Shown: positions 26,707 to 35,105 of the stretch, in pieces | Layout: every line of letters begins with the position of its first letter | How positions within the stretch are numbered: the first letter of the stretch is position 1 | DNA from: G963663615 sp963663615 | GTDB lineage: Bacteria > Bacteroidota > Ignavibacteria > Ignavibacteriales > Melioribacteraceae | Assembly: GCA_963663615.1 (NCBI GenBank) | Contig: OY760517.1 | Coordinates: 2,232,001 to 2,296,000, forward strand | DNA: 64,000 nucleotides | Direction of reading: 5' to 3' | Program-made: the position numbers and the translations under genes | Notes under the pieces: generated by a model | Databases searched by the model: none | Told to the model about the DNA's origin: nothing | The model's input: the letters and a program-made list of their open reading frames with translations, nothing else

Positions 26707-26793
26707 ATAACTAACTTTCGTAATATCATTAAAACATATTACTTGTATTCTAAAAAATAATTTTGTAATTATAAATAGTTTAATAAGCAATCA

Positions 26794-27306
26794 ATGGAAA
26801 TTAAAATGATTAGAAAAATTGAAGACTTTGAAGCTGAATGGAAAAAAGAATCAGCATTAACGATTAAAATTTTTAGTGCAATAAGCAATGATAAGTTGCA
26901 CCAAAAACCTAACGATAACATAAGATCCCTGGGTAAACTTGCGTGGCATATAACCCAAACCTTAACTGAAATGCCATTTAAGGCAGAACTTATTGATGAG
27001 GATAACCTTGAATCAAAAGAGGTACCTGCTACAATTGCTGAAATAGTTGAAACATATACCGAATACAGTGATATGATATTAAACAAAGTTAAAGAAAACT
27101 GGACTGACGAAAACCTGTTGGATAAACTAGAAATATACGGTCAGGAATGGAGAAAAACGATTTTACTATCTGTTCTTATAAATCATCAAATTCATCACCG
27201 GGCACAGATGACAGTAATAATGAGATTACTTAATATAACGGTTCCGGGTATATATGGACCAGCTAAAGAGGAATGGGCAAATTTTGGTATGCCGGCACAA
27301 GATTAA
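26794..27306 (+). CDS. DinB-like putative metalloenzyme
   Basis: A 170-residue four-helix-bundle protein of the DinB/DUF664 type. The expected metal-binding histidines are in LAWHITQ (about residue 51) and NHQIHHRAQM (about 130-139), with the family spacing, and a C-terminal YGPAKEEW segment follows. DinB-fold proteins include thiol-dependent transferases and many uncharacterised members, so no reaction is assigned. It is monocistronic or weakly linked to neighbours, with about 90 bases on each side. Confidence 0.85.
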   Translation: MEIKMIRKIEDFEAEWKKESALTIKIFSAISNDKLHQKPNDNIRSLGKLAWHITQTLTEMPFKAELIDEDNLESKEVPATIAEIVETYTEYSDMILNKVKENWTDENLLDKLEIYGQEWRKTILLSVLINHQIHHRAQMTVIMRLLNITVPGIYGPAKEEWANFGMPAQD

Positions 27307-27401
27307 ATACTAAAGTTTGCAAATAACACTGCAACTCTTTTTTAGTCTCTGCATCTAAGAATCATACACGTAATCTGGGCTTCATAATTATAGGATAAAA
27401 T

Positions 27402-28859
27402 ATGGCGCGTTTGTTAATACTTGGTTCTGGAATCGCAGGTCAAACTGCGGCACTTCACGCAAAAAGGAAAGTAGGAAAACGACACGAAATAGTCGTAATC
27501 TCTCCTAATAGTAAATGGAACTGGATACCTTCCAATATATGGGTGGGTGTTGGGTTAATGACCAAAAAAGATGTAACTTTTCCATTAGCTCCGGTTTTTA
27601 AGAAAAAAGGTATTACTTTTCACCAGGCAAAAGCTCTTTCCATTCATCCTGAGGGTGATGCCGATGATTCAACCCCGTTTGTTCTGGCAGAATATACTTC
27701 ACCCGAGAAAAAGGGTGAACAGTTAAAGATTACTTACGATTATTTACTAAATGCTACTGGTCCGAAACTAAATTTTGCTGCAACCGAAGGATTGGGTCCG
27801 GAGCATTATTCACATTCGGTTTGTACAGCCGACCACGCCGAAGAAACTTCTGGTAAACTTGCCGAGCTAATTAAAGAGATGAAAGCAGGTGCCAACAAAA
27901 CTATACTTATTGGAATGGGGCATGGATTGGCTACCTGCCAGGGTGCTGCATTTGAGTATATATTTAATGTTGAATTTGAACTTAGAAGAAATAAGGTGCG
28001 CGACAAGGCTAAAATTATCTGGATTACCAATGAAGCTGAACTTGGTGACTTTGGTATGGGCGGAATGCTTATTAAAAAAGGTGGTTATATTACTCATAGC
28101 CGTGTTTTCACCGAATCACTTTTTACCGAAAGAAACATGGAATGGATAACAAAAGCTCATGTTAAAAAAGTTGAAAAAGATCACGCTATTTACGAAAACC
28201 TCTATGGTGAAGAGGCTCGTGTAGATTTTGATTTTGCCATGCTTATTCCTCCATTCGCTGGTGTGGGACTAAAAAGTTTTGACAAAACGGGTAAAGATAT
28301 CACAGATAAATTATTTGCCAAAAATGGTTTCATGAAAGTTGATGCCGATTATTCAGGTAAACCTTATGAAGACTGGTCTGTTGATGATTGGCCTAAAACT
28401 TACCAAAACTCTTCTTTCGGTAATATATTTGCCGTAGGTATTGCATTTGCACCACCACATTCAATTTCAAAACCAATGAAATCACCAAACGGAACACCAA
28501 TATTCCCTACCCCACCTCGTACAGGTATGCCTTCAGGAGTAATGGCTCGTGAAGTTACATTCAGTATTCTTGATATGATGGATAAGAAAAGCAGCATTCC
28601 AACACGAAAGGCATCACTTGCTAATATGGGTGCTGCATGTATTGCATCTGCAGGTGCAAACGTGTTTAACGGTACTGCTGTTTCAATGAATGTTTACCCA
28701 ATAATTCCTGATTTTGAAAAGTACCCTAATGTTGGCAGGGACTTAAATTTTACTACCGGAGAAATTGGTTTGGCTGGTCACTGGATAAAACGCCTGTTAC
28801 ACTTTGCATTTATCTACAAGGCGAAAGCTAATCCGTTTTGGCAAATGATACCTGAATAG
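27402..28859 (+). CDS. Sulfide:quinone-oxidoreductase-like flavoprotein
   Basis: A 485-residue FAD protein of the SQR/NDH-2 family. The dinucleotide-binding LGSGIAGQTAALHAK is at residues 7-21, followed by NWIPSNIWVGVG and a second nucleotide-binding stretch near LIGMGHGLATC. Three cysteines, Cys141 (HSVCTADHA), Cys179 (LATCQGA) and Cys413 (GAACIAS), could supply the redox-active thiols of SQR enzymes, which pass electrons from sulfide to quinone at the membrane. The C-terminal part is amphipathic (HWIKRLLHFAFIYKAK), as expected for membrane attachment. It is longer than typical SQR, so sulfide specificity is probable but unproven. A small partner gene follows at 12 bases. Confidence 0.8.
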   Translation: MARLLILGSGIAGQTAALHAKRKVGKRHEIVVISPNSKWNWIPSNIWVGVGLMTKKDVTFPLAPVFKKKGITFHQAKALSIHPEGDADDSTPFVLAEYTSPEKKGEQLKITYDYLLNATGPKLNFAATEGLGPEHYSHSVCTADHAEETSGKLAELIKEMKAGANKTILIGMGHGLATCQGAAFEYIFNVEFELRRNKVRDKAKIIWITNEAELGDFGMGGMLIKKGGYITHSRVFTESLFTERNMEWITKAHVKKVEKDHAIYENLYGEEARVDFDFAMLIPPFAGVGLKSFDKTGKDITDKLFAKNGFMKVDADYSGKPYEDWSVDDWPKTYQNSSFGNIFAVGIAFAPPHSISKPMKSPNGTPIFPTPPRTGMPSGVMAREVTFSILDMMDKKSSIPTRKASLANMGAACIASAGANVFNGTAVSMNVYPIIPDFEKYPNVGRDLNFTTGEIGLAGHWIKRLLHFAFIYKAKANPFWQMIPE

Positions 28860-28870
28860 GAGAGAATAAA

Positions 28871-29017
28871 ATGTCTGAAAGAAAACCATTTGAACAAAGT
28901 TACTATCCGCCGGTACCAACCGGATTCATAAAATTTTTGCGTACTAATATATTGTGGCAGTTTGTAAGATTTCTTATACTTAATGTAAAAATGCTCAGGA
29001 TGGTTAGGAAGCACTAG
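28871..29017 (+). CDS. Small 48-residue protein coupled to SQR-like gene
   Basis: ATG at 28871 with GGAGAG nine bases upstream, stop TAG at 29015-29017. The protein starts MSERKPFEQSYYPPVP and continues with an amphipathic or weakly hydrophobic stretch (FLRTNILWQFVRFLILNVK) and a basic tail. It lies 11 bases after the SQR-like stop on the same strand and looks like a small membrane-associated accessory subunit. Family unknown; support is the ribosome site, spacing and plausible composition. Confidence 0.65.
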   Translation: MSERKPFEQSYYPPVPTGFIKFLRTNILWQFVRFLILNVKMLRMVRKH

Positions 29018-29077
29018 AACTTTTCATGCTCTCCTGTTGTAGTATTTATAGTTTATTTCAATAATTGGGAGATATGC

Positions 29078-30043
29078 ATGCCTAAATACAGAAAATTTGG
29101 TAATACTGATATGGAAATCTCTGCCACAGGTGTTGGTGCTTGGGCTATGGGTGGCGGCGATTGGGCTTTTGCCTGGGGTTCGCAGGAAGACAAGGAATCT
29201 ATTGATGCTATACACACAGCTCTTGATGCAGGAGTTAACTGGATTGATACTGCCGCTGTTTACGGTTTGGGTCACTCCGAAAAAGTCGTTGGCAAAGCAG
29301 TGAAGGAATCCCCTCATAATCCTTATATTTTCACCAAATGTTCGCTCACTTGGGACAAAGATGGTAACATTATAAATAACCTTAACAAGGATTCAATACG
29401 TAAAGAAGTTGAAGCAAGTCTTAAAAGACTTGATGTGGAGACGATTGATTTATACCAGATACATTGGCCAAATCCCGATGATGATATTGAGGAAGGCTGG
29501 GAAACCTTGCTTAAATTAAAGGAAGAAGGCAAAATACGCTGGGCAGGTGTTTCAAACTTCAGCGTAGAGCAGATAGAAAGAATTTCCGGATTAGGAAAAA
29601 TTTCCACTCTTCAACCACCATATTCTGCAATAAACCGTAAAAACGAACCTGAAGTTTTACCCTACTGTCTTGAAAACAATATAGGTGTAATTGTTTACTC
29701 CCCTATGCAGGCAGGTTTGCTTACTGGTAAAATGACGAAAGACCGTATTGCCAGCTTCCCTGATGATGACTGGCGTAAAAGAACCCCACAGTTTCAGGAA
29801 CCCAATATTGACCGTAATTTGGCACTACAGGATTTCTTTGTAGAAATTGCCAGGGAAAATAATGTTATGACTCCCCAGATTGCAATTGCATGGGTACTGC
29901 ACAATAAAGCTGTAACGGGTGCTATCGTTGGGATGCGTAACAAAAAGCAAGCTGAAGAAATTACGAAGAATATGGATTTCAGGCTTAATAAAGAAACTTA
30001 CGAAAGAATTGCAAATTTTATTACTGAAAATTATAAAGACTAA
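29078..30043 (+). CDS. Aldo/keto reductase
   Basis: A 321-residue NADP-dependent (beta/alpha)8-barrel oxidoreductase. It has the active-site Asp and Tyr in WIDTAAVYGLGHSE, the Lys in IFTKCSLTW and the His in LYQIHWPNP, and cofactor-binding segments GVSNFSVEQ and IVGMRN toward the C-terminus. It resembles the YhdN/general-stress or AKR11-13 groups; the substrate is unknown. GGGAG precedes the ATG. A paralogue begins 11 bases after its stop. Confidence 0.94.
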   Translation: MPKYRKFGNTDMEISATGVGAWAMGGGDWAFAWGSQEDKESIDAIHTALDAGVNWIDTAAVYGLGHSEKVVGKAVKESPHNPYIFTKCSLTWDKDGNIINNLNKDSIRKEVEASLKRLDVETIDLYQIHWPNPDDDIEEGWETLLKLKEEGKIRWAGVSNFSVEQIERISGLGKISTLQPPYSAINRKNEPEVLPYCLENNIGVIVYSPMQAGLLTGKMTKDRIASFPDDDWRKRTPQFQEPNIDRNLALQDFFVEIARENNVMTPQIAIAWVLHNKAVTGAIVGMRNKKQAEEITKNMDFRLNKETYERIANFITENYKD

Positions 30044-30054
30044 GGGTTTTTAAA

Positions 30055-30999
30055 TTGAGATATAAAAAACTATGTAAAGGTGGACCAGAAGTATCAATTG
30101 TTAGTTTTGGTGCGTGGGGTATTAGCGGAAGAGACTGGGGTGTTACTGATGATAGCACATCTCTTAAAGCTTTACACACTGCATTAGATAACGGTATTAA
30201 CCTGATTGATACTGCAGATGTTTACGGTTTTGGTCATTCGGATGAACTGATTAGAAAAGTGCTTGAAGAACGCAAAAGTGATAATATTTTTGTTGCCACT
30301 AAAGCAGGTAGCGATTTTTACAATTTCACTAACGAAAAAAGAGAAATTCAGATTACGCCTAACTATAAAAAAGAGTACCTGATTGAGGCAGTTGAAAAGA
30401 GCTTAAAAAGATTGAATGTTGAAACTTTGGATTTGCTCCAGCTTCATAGTCCGGCTTCTCCCCTTCTTAAAAAGGATGATGCCTGGGAAGCTCTTCACCA
30501 GTTAAAAAAATCAGGAAAAATTCGTTTTGCAGGTTTAAGTGTAAAATCGTTCGCAGAAAATGAACAAACACCATTTGTTGAACAATACAATGAAGTTATA
30601 GATGTTTTACAGGTAAGGTATAATTTACTCGAAAGAGAAGCCGAGGAGAACCTCTTTCCTGCTTCAATGAAATATGAGATTGGTGTACTCGCCCGAATTC
30701 CATTATTGTTTGGTTTTCTTTCTGGCAAATTTAATCAGCAATCTAAATTTGGTGAAAACGACCACAGGAAGTTTAACCTTTCACCCGAAAAGCTAAGATC
30801 GTACCTTGTTAAACTTGAACATTACGAGGAATTTTTCAAGAAACACTCCATCTATACAAAAGCCCAGTTAAGCTTGGCGTTTATATTATCCAATCCGGCA
30901 GTAACTTGTGTTATACCCGGTGCCAAAACACCCAAACAGGTAATGGATAATATAAAAGCAGCGGAAATACCCTCCGAAATTTTTGAAGAATTGAAATAA
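30055..30999 (+). CDS. Aldo/keto reductase (paralogue)
   Basis: A 314-residue barrel protein with Asp/Tyr in LIDTADVYGFGHSD, Lys in VATKAGSDF and His in LLQLHSPAS. The C-terminal cofactor site CVIPGAKTPKQ is conserved. The start is a TTG at 30055; the following residues (RYKKLCKGGPEVS) align with family N-termini and there is no usable ATG nearby. It follows the first reductase by 11 bases and ends just before a strong terminator. The pair is probably a tandem duplication that has diverged. Confidence 0.9.
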   Translation: MRYKKLCKGGPEVSIVSFGAWGISGRDWGVTDDSTSLKALHTALDNGINLIDTADVYGFGHSDELIRKVLEERKSDNIFVATKAGSDFYNFTNEKREIQITPNYKKEYLIEAVEKSLKRLNVETLDLLQLHSPASPLLKKDDAWEALHQLKKSGKIRFAGLSVKSFAENEQTPFVEQYNEVIDVLQVRYNLLEREAEENLFPASMKYEIGVLARIPLLFGFLSGKFNQQSKFGENDHRKFNLSPEKLRSYLVKLEHYEEFFKKHSIYTKAQLSLAFILSNPAVTCVIPGAKTPKQVMDNIKAAEIPSEIFEELK

Positions 31000-31001
31000 A
31001 A

Positions 31002-31036
31002 AAAGCCTTGCAAGAGTTTTCTTGCAAGGCTTTAAT
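31002..31036. terminator. Bidirectional intrinsic terminator
   Basis: A perfect 14-bp stem (AAAGCCTTGCAAGA/TCTTGCAAGGCTTT, GTTT loop) lies 2 bases after the aldo/keto reductase stop. An A run on the left and TTT on the right allow termination both ways: for the reductase pair (plus) and for the tRNA-Pro transcript (minus). Confidence 0.9.
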
Positions 31037-31041
31037 AATTG

Positions 31042-31116
31042 TCGGGGCGGCAGGATTTGAACCTGCGACCTCCTGGTCCCAAACCAGGCGCGCTAACCGG
31101 ACTACGCTACGCCCCG
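31042..31116 (-). tRNA. tRNA-Pro (anticodon TGG)
   Basis: The minus strand gives acceptor CGGGGCG/CGCCCCG with discriminator A, anticodon stem CCTGG/CCAGG around TTTGGGA (anticodon TGG) and T loop TTCAAAT. The C1-G72 pair is characteristic of bacterial tRNA-Pro. CCA is not encoded. Confidence 0.97.
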
Positions 31117-31188
31117 AGGCGTCAAACATGTTATTCAAAAACAGATTTCAAAGATAATACTACTGGATATAATTGTCAATAGTTTTTT

Positions 31189-31851
31189 TTATAATTTATT
31201 AATTTTTCCTTCACTAATATTTACGATACTATTACATTCTCCCTCAAGGTAGTTTGTATCGTGAGAAATAACTATTATGGTTCTACCATCACTATATAGT
31301 TGATTTATTATTTCCTTTATTCGTGTATTACTTTCAGTATCCTGTGCAGAAAATGGCTCGTCAAGTATTATAACTTCAGGTTCAGAAAGTAATATTCTTG
31401 CCAAAGCCGAACGTTGTCTCTCCCCTCCGCTAAGCGTTCCTGCCTTTTGCTTTAAATTTGATTGTATTCCAACCTTGCGGGCAACCTCATCAATTTTTTG
31501 TACGGTTGATTCATTATCAAACTCAAGTAAACTATCTTTCAGTTGCGACTCAACAGTTCTGTACGGATTAAGCAAATTAAAGTTATTCTGGAACAACAAC
31601 TGAATTTTCTTAAAATCCCCCTTGGTAATACTGCGGTTATTATATAAATAAACACCAATATAGGATAAGTTTATTCCTGCCAACAGTTTAGCAAGCGTGG
31701 TTTTACCACCACCAGACTTTCCGGTAATGCCTGTTATACTATTTTTAGATATTGAAAGTGATACTTCATATAATAGCTGTTTACCCTGTTTGCTAAACAA
31801 ACTGCCCGAAGAAGCAAAATAGTTAATATTCTCTAATTCAATAATATTCAT
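31189..31851 (-). CDS. ABC transporter ATPase, OppF/NikE type
   Basis: A 220-residue ATP-binding subunit with Walker A GKSGGGKTTLAKLL, signature LSGGERQRSALARILLSEP and Walker B VIILDEPFSAQD. The ATTTs align with the second ATPase of peptide/nickel importers, but it lacks the C-terminal oligopeptide extension of OppF (about 330 residues). Its start overlaps the stop of the partner ATPase gene by 4 bases. It lies leftward, divergent from the binding protein and permease genes that presumably complete the same transporter. Confidence 0.88.
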   Translation of the reverse strand: MNIIELENINYFASSGSLFSKQGKQLLYEVSLSISKNSITGITGKSGGGKTTLAKLLAGINLSYIGVYLYNNRSITKGDFKKIQLLFQNNFNLLNPYRTVESQLKDSLLEFDNESTVQKIDEVARKVGIQSNLKQKAGTLSGGERQRSALARILLSEPEVIILDEPFSAQDTESNTRIKEIINQLYSDGRTIIVISHDTNYLEGECNSIVNISEGKINKL

Positions 31852-32504
31852 TTTACTTGCAGCTTTTTATCAGTTATTTCGAAACAGCATTCCGCATTTC
31901 TGCTTTTTATATCATCATCCTGGGTAACAATAACCAATGCCTTCCCCATATCTGTTTGCTCCTCGCAAAGTGAATAAAAAACATTCTTTGATTCGCTATC
32001 CAGAAACGAGGTTGGTTCGTCCATAAATATGTACTGACCGGGTAAAAGAAAGGCGTGGATAATATTAAGTCTTTGTGCCATTCCTCCACTTAGCTCATGA
32101 GGATATTTTTCAAGTACATTTTGCTCCAGATTAAATCTTTCCAGGAATTGGTTAACTTCATTTTTATTTAAATTTGCAAAATATCTTCTAACTTTTTTTA
32201 CCGGATCAAATGAATTTATTGGATCCTGAAAAATATATCGAATTACATTACTTCTTAATTCTCTTATTTTTTGGTAATTTTGTGATATTATATCTACATT
32301 GTTTATTGTAATCGTTCCTTCAATTGAACATTTGGAATCATCGTGTAACCGCGTAACAGATTTCAGAAATGTTGTTTTACCTGAACCATTTTTACCCAAA
32401 ATAACTGTAATTTTTCCTTTTTCAATAACAAAGTTATCGATCTTTAACAATAATGTCTTTACACCATTATTAACAAGTGATATATTAAAGTCTGCTACAA
32501 TCAT
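31848..32504 (-). CDS. ABC transporter ATPase, OppD/NikD type
   Basis: About 218 residues from the ATG at 32504 (begins MIVADFNISLVNNG); a TTG at 32525 would add seven hydrophobic residues and bring it within 15 bases of the divergent gene. Walker A is GKNGSGKTTFLKSV, the signature is LSGGMAQRLNIIHAFLLP and Walker B is YIFMDEPTSFLD. Like its partner it lacks the C-terminal oligopeptide extension, so the pair resembles short NikDE-type ATPases. The divergent promoter space toward the binding-protein gene is only about 36 bases. Confidence 0.87.
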   Translation of the reverse strand: MIVADFNISLVNNGVKTLLLKIDNFVIEKGKITVILGKNGSGKTTFLKSVTRLHDDSKCSIEGTITINNVDIISQNYQKIRELRSNVIRYIFQDPINSFDPVKKVRRYFANLNKNEVNQFLERFNLEQNVLEKYPHELSGGMAQRLNIIHAFLLPGQYIFMDEPTSFLDSESKNVFYSLCEEQTDMGKALVIVTQDDDIKSRNAECCFEITDKKLQVK

Positions 32505-32540
32505 AACTAAAAAGTTTATTAACAAGCCTAAGAAAGTGTA

Positions 32541-34166
32541 ATGAAAAAAATAGCTTTAATCGTACTGGTTTTATTAACCTTTGCATGCTCAAACAACAAA
32601 GTTAACAAAAATAATATAATTATCGGTATAACCGATGAAATTACAACCCTAAATCCCATGTTTGCATTTAATACAAACGAAGGTGAAATAAGTGAATTAC
32701 TTTATCTTCAACCTGTAAAACATAGTTGGGATGATAAACTAAAACTTGTGCCTAAAGCACTACTTGCCAGGGAATGGAAATGGCTTGATAAAAAATCACT
32801 TTTGCTAGTATTAAAGAATGACTTAAAATGGAGTGACGGAAAACCAATTACCGTGAATGATATAGTATTCAGCTTTGAGCTTTATTCCCACCCCGAAGCC
32901 AAAGGAAAGTTTTATGGTATGTTCACCAATTACCCTTCGAACGAGAATGGTTCTATAAATTCTGATAAAGCATTTACAATAATATCCCCTGATTCACTTA
33001 AAATTTCTTTTGCAAAGGAAAGCTCCCCTACACTTTTTGATGTTGATTTTCCTGTTTTACCAAAACATTACTTTAGTGGAATAGAGTTAGCAGAACTTGT
33101 TAACTCACCAAAAAATCTTAAACCTGTATCAAGCGGTCCGTACCTGTTAAAGGAAAATTCAAATCCGTTAACACTTACACTACTACCGGATACTACGTCA
33201 ACATTTTGTAAACCAGGTACAAGACCATTGGAGTTTAAGGTAATTTCAAATTATAACTCGGGAGTAATGCAACTTGAATTTGGTGAAATTGACCTGTTTA
33301 GTAACTTGCGAAAAGCAGATGCAGACAGACTGGCAGAACTTCCAAATATTGCCACTGAAGTAGTTACAGGAAGAATTTACGATTATATTGGTTTGCAGCT
33401 AATAGACTGGCAACAATTTAATGAAACAAACGAATACAAGAGCCATAAGTTATTCGGTAACAAAAAATTGCGTACTGCAATTTCCAGTGCAATCAACAGA
33501 AATGAAATTATCAGCGAAGTGCTTAATGGTGCCGGTACGCTGTGTAACTCTCCGGTTTCTCCCCTATTTCTTGAAAGCACTATTCCTGCAAAGGATAATT
33601 TTGATCCCACAAGTTCAAAAGCCCTGCTTGATGAGCTTGGCTGGAAAGATACGGATAATGATGGCATAAGGGATAAAGATGGCAATAAATTATCAGTCAG
33701 GTTTGGACTTTCAGCGAGTAATCCTGTTATGCAGAGTGTGGCAACATTTGTACAAAAATACCTTAAGGATGTTGGTATAGAAGCAGTTATTGAACCGCTT
33801 GAGTACAGCATTTATTTCGAAAAGCTTTCGAAGAGAGAGATGGATGCCTGGGTTGGTGGCTGGTTTGTGCCAATACCAATGGACCTGTTACCTAGCTGGC
33901 GTGCTAATCTGGAAACGAAAAATTTCAACTTTTCAGGTTACAGAAATAATGATCTTGAAAAATTATTAAAAGAATACAACGAAACAGAAACACTTGAAAA
34001 ACAAGAAAAATTACTCGGCAATATTCACTCAATATTTGTTGAAGAAAAGCCCGCTATTTTTCTTTATTGGTTAAATGATATTACTGCTTATAATAAAAGT
34101 GTAAAGAATATTGACATAAATCCCCTTGGTGTAATACAATATTGCTGGGAATGGGAAAAGAACTAG
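32541..34166 (+). CDS. Solute-binding lipoprotein, OppA/DppA family
   Basis: A 541-residue SBP_bac_5 protein. The lipoprotein signal is MKKIALIVLVLLTFAC (lipobox TFAC, Cys at 16). Family features include TLNPMFAFN near the N-terminus and LKWSDGKPITVNDIVFSFEL. It should capture peptides, nickel-chelates or similar ligands in the periplasm for the permeases that follow immediately (next ATG one base after this stop). The substrate cannot be told from sequence. It starts a rightward run of overlapping genes that continues into a kinase and a sigma54 activator. Confidence 0.92.
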   Translation: MKKIALIVLVLLTFACSNNKVNKNNIIIGITDEITTLNPMFAFNTNEGEISELLYLQPVKHSWDDKLKLVPKALLAREWKWLDKKSLLLVLKNDLKWSDGKPITVNDIVFSFELYSHPEAKGKFYGMFTNYPSNENGSINSDKAFTIISPDSLKISFAKESSPTLFDVDFPVLPKHYFSGIELAELVNSPKNLKPVSSGPYLLKENSNPLTLTLLPDTTSTFCKPGTRPLEFKVISNYNSGVMQLEFGEIDLFSNLRKADADRLAELPNIATEVVTGRIYDYIGLQLIDWQQFNETNEYKSHKLFGNKKLRTAISSAINRNEIISEVLNGAGTLCNSPVSPLFLESTIPAKDNFDPTSSKALLDELGWKDTDNDGIRDKDGNKLSVRFGLSASNPVMQSVATFVQKYLKDVGIEAVIEPLEYSIYFEKLSKREMDAWVGGWFVPIPMDLLPSWRANLETKNFNFSGYRNNDLEKLLKEYNETETLEKQEKLLGNIHSIFVEEKPAIFLYWLNDITAYNKSVKNIDINPLGVIQYCWEWEKN

Positions 34167-35105
34167 ATGGATTTTTTTTTATTCATAATAAAAAAGTTTC
34201 TCCTATCAATATTATTACTATTTTTGGTAATCAGTGCAGTATTTGCTGCACTGGTTTTAATACCGGGTAATGAAGCTGCTACACTTGTTAATTCAGGTAT
34301 AACGCCGGAATTATTCAGCAAGCTTCAACAACCTGAAACAAGCATCTCTTTTTTTTATAAATATGTAAATTACCTTTCAGGAATTGTTCAACTTGACTTC
34401 GGAACATCAACTCTTTTTAAACAAAGTGTAAAAAATATTATCACTTTTTACCTGCCTCTAACGATTAAACTTGCTTTGGTTGCATTTTTTTTCCAAGTTC
34501 TAATTGCAGTTTCTTTAGCATGGTTACAATTTGTAAAAATTTTTAACAAATCGTTTCTTGCAAATTTTATGCTTACTGTATATTCGATACCCTCTTTTGT
34601 GACCGGTATCATTCTTATTTTGGTTTTTTCTGTGTTTATTCCCTTGTTTCCAATTTCGGCTAAGTTTTGGGAAGGAGATATTACTTTTGTCAGCTTAATT
34701 CTACCGGTATTAGTTCTTATTATTACCGGTGTACCGGTTTACTACAGATATTTATCAGAAAATATTGACACGGTAGCCCGGAAAAACTTTGTACTATATG
34801 CACGTAGTACAGGTTTAAGCGAATCAGCTATTTTTATTAAGTACATTCTGCCTAATTCTCTCTTCTCTCTAATATCAATTGCCGGTATTGAATTGGGAAT
34901 ATTGCTCGGTGGTACTCTAATTACAGAAATACTGTTCGGTTTACCCGGATTCGGGAGACTTACTGTTAATGCTGTATTGCATCGTGACTATTCACTTATT
35001 CTTGGATGTACCATTTTCTCTTCGAGCTTCATTGTTTTAACCAATTTTACTGCGGAAATTATTAAATACTATATGAACAGGAAGTATTTTCTGTCGATCA
35101 AATGA
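34167..35105 (+). CDS. ABC permease, DppB/OppB type
   Basis: A 312-residue permease with an N-terminal helix (LLSILLLFLVISAVFAALVL), then five or so helices and the BPD_transp_1 coupling region around ARSTGLSESAIFIKYILPNS. This is followed by GTLITEILFGLPGFGRL, typical of DppB/OppB. Its stop overlaps the start of the second permease by 4 bases. It works with that permease, the lipoprotein and the divergently encoded ATPases. Confidence 0.93.
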   Translation: MDFFLFIIKKFLLSILLLFLVISAVFAALVLIPGNEAATLVNSGITPELFSKLQQPETSISFFYKYVNYLSGIVQLDFGTSTLFKQSVKNIITFYLPLTIKLALVAFFFQVLIAVSLAWLQFVKIFNKSFLANFMLTVYSIPSFVTGIILILVFSVFIPLFPISAKFWEGDITFVSLILPVLVLIITGVPVYYRYLSENIDTVARKNFVLYARSTGLSESAIFIKYILPNSLFSLISIAGIELGILLGGTLITEILFGLPGFGRLTVNAVLHRDYSLILGCTIFSSSFIVLTNFTAEIIKYYMNRKYFLSIK

